This document shows, piece by piece, positions 7,960 through 18,090 of a stretch of 64,000 nucleotides of DNA. The notes under the pieces were generated by a model. It did no database searches, was not told the origin of the DNA, and was given only the letters and a program-made list of their open reading frames with translations. The DNA is from JBGPLJ01 sp035644395. Its GTDB lineage: Bacteria; Pseudomonadota; Gammaproteobacteria; Steroidobacterales; Steroidobacteraceae. The position numbers were made by a program, and so were the translations under genes. Within the stretch, counting starts at the first letter, position 1, and each line of letters begins with the position of its first letter. The stretch is taken from NCBI GenBank assembly GCA_035644395.1, contig DASQOR010000086.1, positions 1-64,000 of the forward strand. Reading direction: 5' to 3'.

Positions 7960-10623
7960 ATGTCCGACATCCAGAAGCTAGACGACACCGATCCGCTCGA
8001 GACCCAGGAGTGGATCGAGTCGATCAATTCCGTTCTGAAGTTGCATGGCCCCGAGCGCGCGCACTACCTGCTCGAGCGGCTGATCGATCAGACACGCCGC
8101 TCCGGTGCCTACCTGCCGTTCCGGCCGAATACGGCCTACGTCAATACGATCGCACCGGGCCAGGAGCCGGAATATCCGGGCAACCGGGCGCTCGAGCGCC
8201 GGCTCGAGGCCTACATCCGCTGGAACGCGCTCGCGATGGTCGTGCAGGCGAATCGCCAGAGCTCCGAGTTCGGCGGCCATATCTCGACCTATGCTTCCTC
8301 GGCGACGCTCTACGAGGTCGGTTTCAATCACTTCTGGCGGGCGCCTTCCGACAAGCACCCGGGCGACCTCATCTACATGCAGGGCCATTCCTCGCCCGGC
8401 ATCTATGCGCGCGCCTACCTCGAAGGGCGGTTAAGCGATGCGCAACTCCGTCATTTCCGCCAGGAGGTCGGCGGCAACGGCTTGTCGTCCTACCCGCACC
8501 CCTGGCTGATGCCGCAGTTCTGGCAGTTCCCGACCGTTTCCATGGGTCTCGGGCCGATGGCGGCGATCTTCCAGGCGCGCTTCACGCGCTACCTCGAGAA
8601 CCGCGGGATCATCAAGGCCTCGGATCGCAAGATCTGGGCGTTCCTCGGCGACGGCGAGATGGACGAGCCGGAGTCGATGGGGGCCATCACGATGCCGGTG
8701 CGCGAGCACCTCGACAATCTGGTGTTCGTCATCAACTGCAACCTGCAGCGGCTCGACGGACCGGTCCGCGGCAACGGCAAGATCATCCAGGAGCTCGAGG
8801 CGGCCTTCCTCGGCGCCGGCTGGAACGTCATCAAGGTCCTCTGGGGCTCACGGTGGGATCCGCTCCTCGCCAAGGACACCAAGGGCCTGCTGCGCCGGGT
8901 GATGGAGGAATGCGTCGACGGCGAATACCAGAATTTCAAGCAGAAGGGCGGCGCGTATACCCGCGAGAACTTCTTCGGGAAGTATCCCGAGCTGAAGGCG
9001 ATGGTCGCCAACATGTCTGACGAGGAGATCTGGCGGCTGAATCGCGGCGGCCACGATCCGAAGAAGGTTTACGCCGCGTACGCCGCGGCGGTCGCGCACA
9101 AGGGCGGACCCACCGTCATTCTCGCCAAGACCGTCAAGGGCTACGGCATGGGCAAGGCGGGTGAGGGCCAGAACATCACCCACCAGCAGAAGAAGGTCGA
9201 CGAGGAGGCGCTCACCGCGTTTCGCGACCGCTTCAATATCCCGATCAGCGACGAGGACATGAAGGGGCTCCTGTTTCGCAAGCCCGCCGCCGACAGCGAA
9301 GAGATGCGCTACCTGCAGGAACATCGGTCGAGCTTCGGCGGCTACCTGCCCGCGCGCCGCGATGTCGCGGCGCCGCTGGTCGTGCCGGCGCTGCAGTCGC
9401 TGCAGGCGTTGCTCGACGGCAGCGGCGATCGCGAGATCTCGACGACGATGGCGCTCGTCAGGATCCTGTCCGTGCTCATCAAGGACAAGAGCATCGGCCC
9501 GTATATCGTGCCGATCGTGCCGGACGAGGCCCGCACCTTCGGCATGGAGGGCATGTTCCGCCAGGTCGGCATCTATTCGGCGGTCGGGCAGCTCTACACG
9601 CCGCAGGATGCGGACCAGCTCATGTACTACCGCGAGGACAAGAAGGGCCAGATCCTCGAGGAGGGCATCAACGAGGCAGGCTCGCTCTGTTCCTGGCTCG
9701 CGGCGGGTACCGCGTACGCCAACCACAACGTCAACATGGTGCCGTTCTACATCTACTACTCGATGTTCGGCTTCCAGCGCGTCGGCGATTTCATCTGGGC
9801 GGCGGGCGACAGCCAGGCGCGCGGCTTTCTCATCGGTGGCACCGCGGGCCGCACGACACTCGCGGGCGAGGGCCTGCAGCACCAGGACGGACACAGCCAG
9901 CTGGTCGCGACGACGGTGCCGAACTGCGTCGCATACGACCCGGCCTTCGGGTACGAGCTCGCGGTGATCGTGCATGCAGGCCTCGAGCGCATGTACGTCC
10001 GCCAGGAAGGCGTCTTCTACTACATCACCTGCATGAACGAGAACTACGTGCAGCCCGCGATGCCCACGGGGGTCGAGCAGGGCATCCTCTCCGGCATGTA
10101 TCTCCTGCAGATCGGCGGCCGCGGCAAGGTGCGCGTCACGCTCATGGGGTCGGGAACGATCCTGCGCGAAGTGCTCGCCGCCGCCGAGATCCTCGAAAAG
10201 AACTACAGCGTGCCGGCGGACGTTTTTTCGGTCACGAGCTTCAGCGAGCTCAGGCGCAATGCGCTCGACGCCGAGCGCTGGAACATGATGCATCCGAAAT
10301 CGCCCGCCCGGCAGACCTACGTCGACCAGTGTTTCGCCGAACGCTCGGGCCCTTTCATCGCCGCCACCGACTACATGAAGACGGTGCCCGACCAGATCCG
10401 GCAGTGGGTGCCGGGCCGCTATATCGTTCTCGGCACGGACGGTTACGGCCGCAGCGATTCGCGGGCGGCGCTGCGCAGGTTTTTCGAGGTCGACCGGCAG
10501 TACATCGTGGTCGCGGCGCTCAAGGCGCTCGCGGACGACGGCAAGATCGATGTCGCGACGGTCGCGAAGGCCATTGCGGACTTCGGCCTCGATCCGCAGA
10601 AACCGAATCCGCTGACCGTCTGA
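7960..10623 (+). CDS. aceE: Pyruvate dehydrogenase E1 component, homodimeric type
   Basis: 887 residues, the standard length of the single-chain E1 that decarboxylates pyruvate with thiamine diphosphate and reductively acetylates the E2 lipoyl group. The ThDP/Mg motif is GDGEMDEPES with NCNLQRLDGPVRGNGK following; SYPHPWLMPQFWQFPTVSMG and GRTTLAGEGLQHQDGHS are other E1-specific stretches. The start ATG (MSDIQKLDD) matches family N-termini; a longer TTG start falls in the promoter region. It is the first gene of aceE-aceF-lpdA, with a candidate promoter just upstream. Confidence 0.98.
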   Translation: MSDIQKLDDTDPLETQEWIESINSVLKLHGPERAHYLLERLIDQTRRSGAYLPFRPNTAYVNTIAPGQEPEYPGNRALERRLEAYIRWNALAMVVQANRQSSEFGGHISTYASSATLYEVGFNHFWRAPSDKHPGDLIYMQGHSSPGIYARAYLEGRLSDAQLRHFRQEVGGNGLSSYPHPWLMPQFWQFPTVSMGLGPMAAIFQARFTRYLENRGIIKASDRKIWAFLGDGEMDEPESMGAITMPVREHLDNLVFVINCNLQRLDGPVRGNGKIIQELEAAFLGAGWNVIKVLWGSRWDPLLAKDTKGLLRRVMEECVDGEYQNFKQKGGAYTRENFFGKYPELKAMVANMSDEEIWRLNRGGHDPKKVYAAYAAAVAHKGGPTVILAKTVKGYGMGKAGEGQNITHQQKKVDEEALTAFRDRFNIPISDEDMKGLLFRKPAADSEEMRYLQEHRSSFGGYLPARRDVAAPLVVPALQSLQALLDGSGDREISTTMALVRILSVLIKDKSIGPYIVPIVPDEARTFGMEGMFRQVGIYSAVGQLYTPQDADQLMYYREDKKGQILEEGINEAGSLCSWLAAGTAYANHNVNMVPFYIYYSMFGFQRVGDFIWAAGDSQARGFLIGGTAGRTTLAGEGLQHQDGHSQLVATTVPNCVAYDPAFGYELAVIVHAGLERMYVRQEGVFYYITCMNENYVQPAMPTGVEQGILSGMYLLQIGGRGKVRVTLMGSGTILREVLAAAEILEKNYSVPADVFSVTSFSELRRNALDAERWNMMHPKSPARQTYVDQCFAERSGPFIAATDYMKTVPDQIRQWVPGRYIVLGTDGYGRSDSRAALRRFFEVDRQYIVVAALKALADDGKIDVATVAKAIADFGLDPQKPNPLTV

Positions 10624-10639
10624 AACGTCGGACCGCCGC

Positions 10640-12064
10640 GTGCCCGAACCCATAGTCATCGTTGTTCCCGACATCGGCGACTTCAAGAACGTCCCGGTGG
10701 TCGACGTACTCGTGAAAGTCGGCGACGTCGTCGCCCTCGAGACGCCGCTCGTCACGCTCGAAACCGAGAAAGCGACGATGGATGTGCCGTCAACCGCCGC
10801 GGGCACGATCGTCGCGCTGCGCCTGCGCAAGGGCGACAAGGTGTCCCAAGGCGCTCCGATCGCCGAAATTGTCACGACCGAGCGCGCGCCCGCGCCGCCC
10901 GCACCGGCTCCCGTCGTCGAAACCGGAAGCGAACCGACGGTGCGCCAGCCGGCGCTGCGCAAATCGCCGGCCGAATCCACGACTCAACCGCACACGCCTG
11001 CTCCCGCCCCGGCACCAGTTTCCGCGCCGGCTCCGGCCAAGGCAGCTCCGCCGCCCGCGGCGCCGGCACCTGCGCCCTCGGCTTTCACCGAAACGCAGGT
11101 CTTGCCGTCCAGCACGGCGGCGCCGGCGGTGCTCGACGAGGTTGGCTTCGCGAAGTCGCACGCGAGTCCTTCGGTGCGCCTGTTCGCGCGCGAACTGGGC
11201 GTGGATCTTGCGCGCGTGAAGGGCAGCGGCATCAAGGGCCGCGTCACCCCCGAGGACGTCAGGGCATTCGTCAAAGGCGTGATGACTGGCGAGCGCGCCG
11301 CCGCTGCGGCTCCCGCCGCGGCATTGCCGAGAGTGCCGACCGTCGACTTCGGGAAATTCGGACCGATCGACGTCAAGCCGCTCGGGCGCATCCAGAGAAT
11401 CTCGGGGCCGCGCCTGCACGCGAGCTGGGTCAATGTCCCGCACGTCACGCAATTCGACGAAGCCGACATCACCGACCTCGAAGCGCTGCGCAACCAGCTG
11501 AAGGGCAAGGCGGTGCTCGAAGGCATCAAGCTGACGCCGCTCGCCTTCGTGCTGAAGGCCTGCGTGCGCGCGCTCGCGGAATATCCACAGTTCGCAAGCT
11601 CGCTCGACGCCTCTGGCGAGAACCTCATCTTCAAGAAATACGTGCACCTGGGTTTTGCGGCCGACACGCCGAACGGGCTGGTCGTTCCCGTGATCCGCGA
11701 CGCCAACCGCAAGGACGTCTACGAGATCGCGCGGGAGCTCGGCGCACTGTCGGAAAAAGCGCGCAACGGCAAGCTTGCGCCGACGCAAATGCAGGGCGCG
11801 GTGTTCACCGTGTCGAGCCTCGGCGGCATCGGGGGCACGGCGTTCACGCCGATCATCAACGCGCCCGAAGTCGCGATCCTCGGGGTCGCGCGCGCGGCGA
11901 TGAAACCGGTCTACCAGAACGGCAGTTTCGTGCCGCGGCTCATGTTGCCGCTCGCGCTTTCCTATGACCACCGTGTCATCGACGGCGCCATGGGCGCACG
12001 CTTCATCACGTATCTCGCGGAAGCGCTCCGCGACGCACGCGCGCTCACCGAGGCGATTCCGTGA
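10640..12064 (+). CDS. aceF: Dihydrolipoamide acetyltransferase (PDH E2)
   Basis: 474 residues from a GTG, 16 bases after aceE. One N-terminal lipoyl domain (K44 in ETEKATMDVP), a long Ala/Pro-rich linker (roughly 80-165), a peripheral-subunit-binding domain (SPSVRLFARELGVDLARVKG) and the catalytic acetyltransferase domain ending with SYDHRVIDGA, the HRxxDG active site. E. coli AceF has three lipoyl domains; this one has one, and lpdA next door carries another. It transfers acetyl groups from lipoamide to CoA as the core of the complex. The stop overlaps the lpdA start as GTGA. Confidence 0.97.
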   Translation: MPEPIVIVVPDIGDFKNVPVVDVLVKVGDVVALETPLVTLETEKATMDVPSTAAGTIVALRLRKGDKVSQGAPIAEIVTTERAPAPPAPAPVVETGSEPTVRQPALRKSPAESTTQPHTPAPAPAPVSAPAPAKAAPPPAAPAPAPSAFTETQVLPSSTAAPAVLDEVGFAKSHASPSVRLFARELGVDLARVKGSGIKGRVTPEDVRAFVKGVMTGERAAAAAPAAALPRVPTVDFGKFGPIDVKPLGRIQRISGPRLHASWVNVPHVTQFDEADITDLEALRNQLKGKAVLEGIKLTPLAFVLKACVRALAEYPQFASSLDASGENLIFKKYVHLGFAADTPNGLVVPVIRDANRKDVYEIARELGALSEKARNGKLAPTQMQGAVFTVSSLGGIGGTAFTPIINAPEVAILGVARAAMKPVYQNGSFVPRLMLPLALSYDHRVIDGAMGARFITYLAEALRDARALTEAIP

Positions 12065-13884
12065 GCGAACGGGACGTCCTCGTCCCCGATCTCGGCGACT
12101 TCAAGGATGTTCCGGTCGTCGACGTGCTCGTGCAGCCGGGTGCCAGCATCGCCAAGGAAACGCCGCTCGTCACGCTCGAGACCGAAAAGGCGACGCTCGA
12201 CGTGCCGTCCGACGTCGCCGGCAAGGTCACCGCGGTACTCGTCAGGAAGGGCGATCGCGTTTCGAAGGGCAGCGCCATCGTGCGCGTGGCAGTCGAGGGC
12301 GAAGCGCAGCGACCCGCCATCGCCCCCGCTGCCGCGCCAGCCGCGGCGTCGCCAAGGCCCGCCGTAGCGCAATCGGCGCCGTCACCGGCGCCGCCGCCTC
12401 AGCTCTCCGCCGCTGAACCTCCGGCCAGACGAGGGGAATCCGAGGTGCCGGGGGCGACCCTGCGCAAGGGCAGTCCCGCTGACGTCGGCAATCGCGTGGT
12501 GGTCCTCGGTGCCGGGCCCGGTGGCTATACCGCGGCATTTCGCGCGGCCGATCTCGGCCTGCGCGTCACGCTGATCGAACGCTGGCCGACGCTCGGCGGC
12601 GTCTGCCTCAACGTCGGCTGCATTCCGTCCAAAGCACTCCTGCATGCGGCGCGCGTGATCGAGGAGGCGGAGTCGATGGCGGATTGCGGAGTTGTCTTCG
12701 GCAAGCCCCGTATCGATGCAGACAAGTTGCGGCAGTGGAAGAACAAGGTCGTCGGCAAGCTCACGGGCGGGCTCAACATGCTCGCCAAGCAGCGCAAGGT
12801 GGAGGTCGTCCGCGGGACGGGGCGCTTCCTCGACGCGAACAGCCTCGAGGTGCGCGACGGCGATCGCAAGATGGTCGTGCGCTTCGGCCAGGCGATCATC
12901 GCCTCGGGCTCGGAATCGGTGCGCCTGCCGGGATTGCCGGAGGATCCGCGCATTCTCGATTCCACGAGCGCGCTCGAGATCGAGAACCTGCCGAAGCGGC
13001 TGCTCGTGATCGGCGGCGGCATCATCGGCCTTGAAATGGCGTGCGTGTACGACGCGCTCGGCGTCGAGGTGTCGGTGGTCGAGTTGACGCCCGGCCTGAT
13101 GCCGGGCTGCGACCGCGACCTCGTGCGCCCGCTCGAGAAGCGGCTCGCGAAGCGCTATCGCCAGATTCTCCTCGGCACCCGCGTCGCCAACGTCGAGGCG
13201 CGCAAGCAGGGTCTGCGCGTGACCTTCGAAGGCGCCGGGGCGCCGGATCCGGAGACCTACGACAAGATCCTGGTCGCCGTCGGCCGCGCGCCGAACGCCC
13301 GCAACATCGGCGCCGACAAGGCGGGAATCGAACTCACCGAGCGCGGCTTCATCCGGGTCGACAAGCAGCAGCGCACCAGCGTGCCGCACATTTTTGCGAT
13401 CGGCGATGTCGTCGGACAGCCGATGCTCGCGCACAAGGCGTCGCACGAGGGGAAAGTCGCCGCCGAAGTTGCGGCGGGCCTGAAGCGCGCGTTCGATGCG
13501 CGGGTCATCCCGTCCGTCGCCTACACGGATCCGGAAGTGGCCTGGGTCGGCGTGACCGAGACCGAGGCTCAGGCGCAGGGACTCGCGCTCGGCAAGGGCA
13601 TCTTTCCCTGGGTCGCGAACGCCCGTTCGCTCACGCTGAATCGGGATGAGGGCTTCACGAAGCTGCTGTTCGACAAGGAAATGCATCGCGTCGTCGGCGG
13701 CGGCATCGTCGGACCGAATGCGGGTGACCTCATCGCCGAGATCGCGCTCGCGATCGAGATGGGTGCGGACGCGGCCGACATCGGGCTCACCGTGCACCCG
13801 CATCCAACCCTGTCGGAAAGTGTCGCGATGGCGGCCGAGGCATTCGAAGGCACGCTGACCGATCTCTACCTGCCGAAGCGCTAG
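12061..13884 (+). CDS. lpdA: Dihydrolipoamide dehydrogenase with N-terminal lipoyl domain (PDH E3)
   Basis: 607 residues, about 130 longer than ordinary E3 because of an N-terminal lipoyl domain (lysine 43 in LETEKATLDVP) and a Pro/Ala linker. The flavoenzyme part shows the FAD motif VLGAGPGGYTAAF, the redox disulfide GGVCLNVGCIPSK (cysteines near 182 and 187), the NAD motif VIGGGIIGLEMA, AIGDVVGQPMLAHKA, and the C-terminal HPHPTLSE active-site histidine. It reoxidises dihydrolipoamide with NAD. GTG start with GTGA overlap to aceF. Lipoyl-fused E3s are known in several proteobacteria. Confidence 0.97.
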   Translation: MSERDVLVPDLGDFKDVPVVDVLVQPGASIAKETPLVTLETEKATLDVPSDVAGKVTAVLVRKGDRVSKGSAIVRVAVEGEAQRPAIAPAAAPAAASPRPAVAQSAPSPAPPPQLSAAEPPARRGESEVPGATLRKGSPADVGNRVVVLGAGPGGYTAAFRAADLGLRVTLIERWPTLGGVCLNVGCIPSKALLHAARVIEEAESMADCGVVFGKPRIDADKLRQWKNKVVGKLTGGLNMLAKQRKVEVVRGTGRFLDANSLEVRDGDRKMVVRFGQAIIASGSESVRLPGLPEDPRILDSTSALEIENLPKRLLVIGGGIIGLEMACVYDALGVEVSVVELTPGLMPGCDRDLVRPLEKRLAKRYRQILLGTRVANVEARKQGLRVTFEGAGAPDPETYDKILVAVGRAPNARNIGADKAGIELTERGFIRVDKQQRTSVPHIFAIGDVVGQPMLAHKASHEGKVAAEVAAGLKRAFDARVIPSVAYTDPEVAWVGVTETEAQAQGLALGKGIFPWVANARSLTLNRDEGFTKLLFDKEMHRVVGGGIVGPNAGDLIAEIALAIEMGADAADIGLTVHPHPTLSESVAMAAEAFEGTLTDLYLPKR

Positions 13885-13896
13885 AGAGAAAAAGCC

Positions 13897-15362
13897 ATGC
13901 AAGCCCCGAGCTACGTCAGTGGCGCAACCGCCGTCCCGTTGCGCTACATCACGGTCGGCCGGCCGGTGCGCTGCGAGCTTCGTCGCGCTTGGCCTCGAGC
14001 GGGGCGATCGCGTCGGCATCTGGGCGCCGAACTGCGCCGAGTGGGTCGTGACGCAATTCGCAACCGCGAAAGCGGGGCTCATCCTCGTCACGATCAATCC
14101 GGCGTATCGGATCACGGAGCTCGAATACGCGCTCAACAAGGTCGGCTGCCGGGCGCTGGTGCACGCGGATCGATTCAAGTCAACGGACTATTCGGCCATG
14201 CTGCACGAACTGATGGCCGAGGACGGCCACTCGACCCGGGTACCGCAGTTACTGACGCTCATCCGCATCGCACCCGACCAGCGAGCGGGATTTCTGCGCT
14301 TTGCCGACTTCGCCCGATCCGGGGACGCCGAAGCACAAGGGGCCGTGCGTCGCCTCGCGGGGTTGCTCGATCCCGACGAACCGGTCAACATCCAGTTCAC
14401 GAGCGGCACGACCGGCCAGCCGAAGGGCGCAACGCTCACCCATTTCAATATCGTCAACAACGGCATCTTCACCGCGCAGCCGCTGAAGCTCACCGAGGAA
14501 GACCGGCTCTGTATCCCGGTTCCGCTCTATCACTGCTTCGGCATGGTGATCGGCGCTCTACGGCGTGCCGACGATGTTCATTGCGATGCTGGCGCACCCG
14601 GAGTACGCCTGTTTCAACCTGTCGGCGTTGCGCGCGGGGATCATGGCGGGCGCTCCCTGTCCTATCGAGGTCATGCGGCGCGTGATCGGCGACATGGGCA
14701 TGCACGACGTTACGATCGCCTACGGGATGACCGAAACGAGCCCGGCGAGCTTCCAGACGGCGACTGACGATTCGCTCGAGCGCCGCGTCTCGACCGTTGG
14801 GCGCGTCCACCCGCACGTCCAGGTCAAGATCGTCGATCTCGATGGCCGTGTGGTGCCGCGCGGAACCGCAGGCGAACTCTGCGCGCGCGGCTACAGCGTG
14901 ATGCGCGGCTACTGGGGCGACGAGGAGAGGACACGCGAGTCGGTCGATGCGGCCGGCTGGATGCATACCGGAGACCTGGCAACGCTCGACGGGGAAGGCT
15001 ACTGCAACATCGTCGGCCGCGTGAAGGACATGATCATCAGGGGCGGCGAAAACGTCTATCCGCGCGAGATCGAGGAGTTCCTGTATCGCCATCCGGGCAT
15101 CGAGGCCGTGCAGGTCTTCGGCGTGCCGGACGCGAAGTACGGCGAGGAAATCTGCGCGTGGGTGAAGCTCAGGGCGGCGTGCGTGCTCGGCGAGGAGCAG
15201 CTGAAGGAGTACTGCCGCACGAACATCGCCCACTTCAAGGTGCCGCGCTACGTCAGGTTCGTCGAGGACTTCCCGATGACGGTATCGGGCAAGGCGCAGA
15301 AGTTCCTGATGCGGGATGCAATGAAGAAGGAACTCGGGCTCGAGGATCAGCGCACCGCCTGA
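13897..15362 (+). pseudogene. AMP-binding acyl-CoA synthetase gene broken by two frame-changing deletions
   Basis: Homology to FadD-like fatty acyl-CoA synthetases runs through three successive frames. Frame 1 (from ATG 13897 to about 13965) gives SYVSGATAVPLRYITVG. Frame 2 (about 13970 to 14557) gives ASFVALGLERGDRVGIW, the P-loop FTSGTTGQPKGATLTH and VPLYHCFGMVIG. Frame 3 (about 14556 to the stop) gives YGVPTMFIAML, YGMTETSPAS, WMHTGDLATLD, GRVKDMIIRGGENVYPRE and a C-terminal SGKAQKF lysine. By comparison with the family, roughly 38 and 33 residues are missing at the two junctions, so these are deletions, not single-base slips. No single product can be made. It follows lpdA after 12 bases. 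An assembly error is the main alternative. Confidence 0.85.
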
Positions 15363-15988
15363 GTCTTGTCGCGGTAGCCGCATTGCGCACGGATGATGCA
15401 CACCGGGCAATCGGGCCTGCGCGCCTTGCAGACGTACCGCCCGTGCAGGATCAGCCAGTGGTGCGCGTGGCGCCGGAATTCCTCCGGCACGACCTTCAGG
15501 AGCTTCCTTTCGACCGCCACGACGTCCTTGCCGCGGGCGAGGCCCGTTCGATTGGCCACCCGGAAGATGTGCGTATCGACGGCGATCGTCGCTTCGCCGA
15601 AGGCGACGTTGAGAATGACATTGGCGGTCTTGCGGCCGACGCCGGGCAGGGCTTCGAGCGCTTCGCGATCGCGCGGGACTTCGCCGCCGTGACGCTCCAT
15701 GAGAAGCCGGGATGTGGCGATGACGTTCTTCGCCTTCATGTTGAAAAGGCCGATGGTGCGGATATATCGGGAGAGTCCCGCAACGCCGAGCTCGACGATG
15801 GCGGCAGGCGTGTTGGCAACCGCAAAGAGCCCGGCCGTTGCGAGGTTCACGCTCTTGTCGGTTGCCTGCGCTGACAGCACCACCGCGACCAGAAGTTCGA
15901 ACGGCGAGCCGTAGCGCAGCTCCGTTTCCGGGCTTGGATTTGCGGTGCGCAGCAGCTCGAAGAGCTGCCGCGCGATTTCAGGCTTCAT
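15347..15988 (-). CDS. nth: Endonuclease III
   Basis: 213 residues. Nth is a DNA glycosylase/AP lyase that removes oxidised pyrimidines. It shows the helix-hairpin-helix LPGVGRKTANVILN with the catalytic lysine, the catalytic aspartate in IAVDTHIFRV, and the [4Fe-4S] loop C-X6-C-X2-C-X5-C (CKARRPDCPVCIIRAQC) near the C-terminus. It starts 24 bases after metG on the same strand, so cotranscription is likely. The 3' end overlaps the convergent acyl-CoA synthetase remnant by 16 bases. Confidence 0.97.
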   Translation of the reverse strand: MKPEIARQLFELLRTANPSPETELRYGSPFELLVAVVLSAQATDKSVNLATAGLFAVANTPAAIVELGVAGLSRYIRTIGLFNMKAKNVIATSRLLMERHGGEVPRDREALEALPGVGRKTANVILNVAFGEATIAVDTHIFRVANRTGLARGKDVVAVERKLLKVVPEEFRRHAHHWLILHGRYVCKARRPDCPVCIIRAQCGYRDKTQAVR

Positions 15989-16012
15989 GACCCGGGCTCC
16001 GTAGCGGCGCCG

Positions 16013-18067
16013 TCACGTCACCCGCATTCCGGGTTCGGCGCCCGTATCGACGTCGAGCAGATAGACGCCGGGGCCGTCGTCGCTGGCGCAGAGGACCATG
16101 CCCTGCGAGACGCCGAACTTCATCTTGCGCGGAGCGAGATTTGCTACGACCACGGCCAGGCGCCCGATGAGCTTCGCGGGATCGTAGGCCGGCTTGATGC
16201 CCGAGAAGACTTCGCGCGTGCCGAGGGTGCCGAGGTCGAGCGTGAGCTTGAGAAGCTTCTCCGAGGCCGGCACGAACTCGGCGTTCGCGATCCTCGCGAC
16301 CCGGAGGTCGATCCTGAGGAAGTCGTCGATCGAGATCGTGGCGTTGGCGGCGGCGTGCGCCGGGGCGCTCGGTGCGTTCATCGGTGCGGATCCTTCGTCC
16401 ATTTCGAACAGGGCGTCGACCTGCTTCGGATCGACGCGGGTCATGAGATGCGAGTACGGGGCGATCCTTGCCGGCAAGGTCTCGGCATCCTTCCAGAGGA
16501 AGTCGCGGCCGAGGCCAAAGAACTCGCGGGCGACGCGCGCTGCAGTCTGCGGCAGCACCGGCGCCAGCAGTACCGTCAGCAGCTGAAAGCCATGCAGGGC
16601 GCGCGAGCAGATCTCGTGCAGTTCGCCGTGCTTCGACGGATCCTTCGCGAGTACCCAGGGCTGCCTGGCATCGAACTCCTGGTTGATGCGGTCGGCCGTC
16701 GCCATGACGTCGCGGATGGCCTTGCCGAACTCGCGCGCCTCGAAGCTTTCGCGCACGGCGTTCGCGGTGGCCATCGCGGACTGGACGAGTGCCTGCGTGT
16801 CGCCGGCGAATTTGAGCTCGCCGCCGAACTGGCGCGTGATGAAGTTCGCCGCACGGCTCGCGATGTTGACGTACTTGCCGACGAGGTCCGAGTTGATGCG
16901 GGCGATGAAATCGTCCGGATTGAAGTCGATGTCCTCGACGTTCGCGTTGAGCTTGGCTGCGATGTAGTAGCGCAGCCATTCCGCGTTGAGGCCAACGTCC
17001 AGATAGCGCAGCGGGGAGAGGCCCGTGCCGCGCGACTTCGACATCTTTTCGCCGCCGAGCTGGATGAAGCCGTGCACGTACACGTGCTTCGGCGTCTTGC
17101 GGCCCGCGAACTTCAGCATCGCCGGCCAGAAGAGCGTGTGGAAGTAGATGATGTCCTTGCCGATGAAATGGATCTGCTCGACGTCGTCCGCGGCGATGAA
17201 TTCCTCGAAGCTGCGCTGCTCGCCGCGCGCGCGCGCCTTGCCGGTCGCGAAGTAGTTCTTGAGCGAGGCGAGGTAGCCGATCGGCGCATCGAGCCAGACG
17301 TAGAAGTACTTTCCCGGCGCATCCGGAATCGGGATGCCGAAATAGGGCGCGTCGCGCGAGATGTCCCAGTCGGCGAGCTTGAGGTCGCCGCTGCTCGAAA
17401 GCCACTCGCGCGCCTTGTTGGCAACGGACGGCTGCAGCCGCCCGGGCTCGTTCAGCCAGGACGTCACGAATTCGACGCACTGGCGGTCCGAGAGCCTGAA
17501 GAAGTAGTGATCCGAGGTCTTGCGCACCGGCTTTGCGCCGGAGAGCGTCGAGTAGGGATTGATGAGGTCGGTCGGCGAATAGACTGAACTGCAGTTCTCG
17601 CAGGCGTCGCCGTACTGGTCCTTCGCGTGGCAGTTCGGGCACTCGCCCTTGATGTAGCGGTCCGCGAGGAACATGTTCTTCACCGGATCGAAGAACTGCT
17701 CGACGGGCTTCACGTAGGTGAGGCCGGCGGCGTGCAACTTCCGGTACACGTCGGTCGAGAGTTCGACGTTCTCCGGCGAGTGCGTCGAATGCCAGTTGTC
17801 GTAGCTCAAATGAAAGCCGTCGAGATACGGCGGGCGGCCGGCAAGGATCCGGCCGACGAGTTCCTCGGGCGTGATCCCTTCGGCTTCGGCCTTGAGCATG
17901 ATGGGCGCGCCGTGCGCATCGTCCGCGCCGATGAAGTGGACTTCGTGGCCCTGCATGCGCTCGAAGCGCACCCAGATATCGGCCTGGATGTACTCCATGA
18001 TGTGGCCGATGTGGAACGGCCCGTTGGCGTAGGGCAGGGCCGTGGTGACGAAAAGCTTGCGCGGCAT
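16013..18067 (-). CDS. metG: Methionyl-tRNA synthetase
   Basis: 684 residues. Class I signature HIGH at 19-22 (PFHIGHI) and KMSKS near 340 (GEKMSKSRG). A zinc-knuckle pair (CPNC and CENC) lies in the connective-peptide region, as in E. coli-type MetG. The C-terminal ~110 residues form the tRNA-binding Trbp111/EMAP-like domain (DDFLRIDLRVARIANAEFV and LAPRKMKFGVSQGMVLCA), which also mediates dimerisation. It charges initiator and elongator tRNA with methionine. No leader T-box or attenuator was seen. nth follows on the same strand. Confidence 0.98.
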   Translation of the reverse strand: MPRKLFVTTALPYANGPFHIGHIMEYIQADIWVRFERMQGHEVHFIGADDAHGAPIMLKAEAEGITPEELVGRILAGRPPYLDGFHLSYDNWHSTHSPENVELSTDVYRKLHAAGLTYVKPVEQFFDPVKNMFLADRYIKGECPNCHAKDQYGDACENCSSVYSPTDLINPYSTLSGAKPVRKTSDHYFFRLSDRQCVEFVTSWLNEPGRLQPSVANKAREWLSSSGDLKLADWDISRDAPYFGIPIPDAPGKYFYVWLDAPIGYLASLKNYFATGKARARGEQRSFEEFIAADDVEQIHFIGKDIIYFHTLFWPAMLKFAGRKTPKHVYVHGFIQLGGEKMSKSRGTGLSPLRYLDVGLNAEWLRYYIAAKLNANVEDIDFNPDDFIARINSDLVGKYVNIASRAANFITRQFGGELKFAGDTQALVQSAMATANAVRESFEAREFGKAIRDVMATADRINQEFDARQPWVLAKDPSKHGELHEICSRALHGFQLLTVLLAPVLPQTAARVAREFFGLGRDFLWKDAETLPARIAPYSHLMTRVDPKQVDALFEMDEGSAPMNAPSAPAHAAANATISIDDFLRIDLRVARIANAEFVPASEKLLKLTLDLGTLGTREVFSGIKPAYDPAKLIGRLAVVVANLAPRKMKFGVSQGMVLCASDDGPGVYLLDVDTGAEPGMRVT

Positions 18068-18090
18068 CGCGCAAGTTTACAGCAATCGCC

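Noticed and set aside
8848..10980. 710-codon open frame antisense to aceE
   Set aside because: Mirror frame of a strongly conserved gene; composition-driven, no recognisable family.
12382..14178. 598-codon open frame antisense to lpdA and the acyl-CoA synthetase remnant
   Set aside because: No domain, opposite conserved coding sequence.
13897..15362. Two or three separate small genes in the acyl-CoA synthetase region
   Set aside because: The pieces join into one AMP-binding family protein with motifs in order; separate starts are internal to conserved domains.
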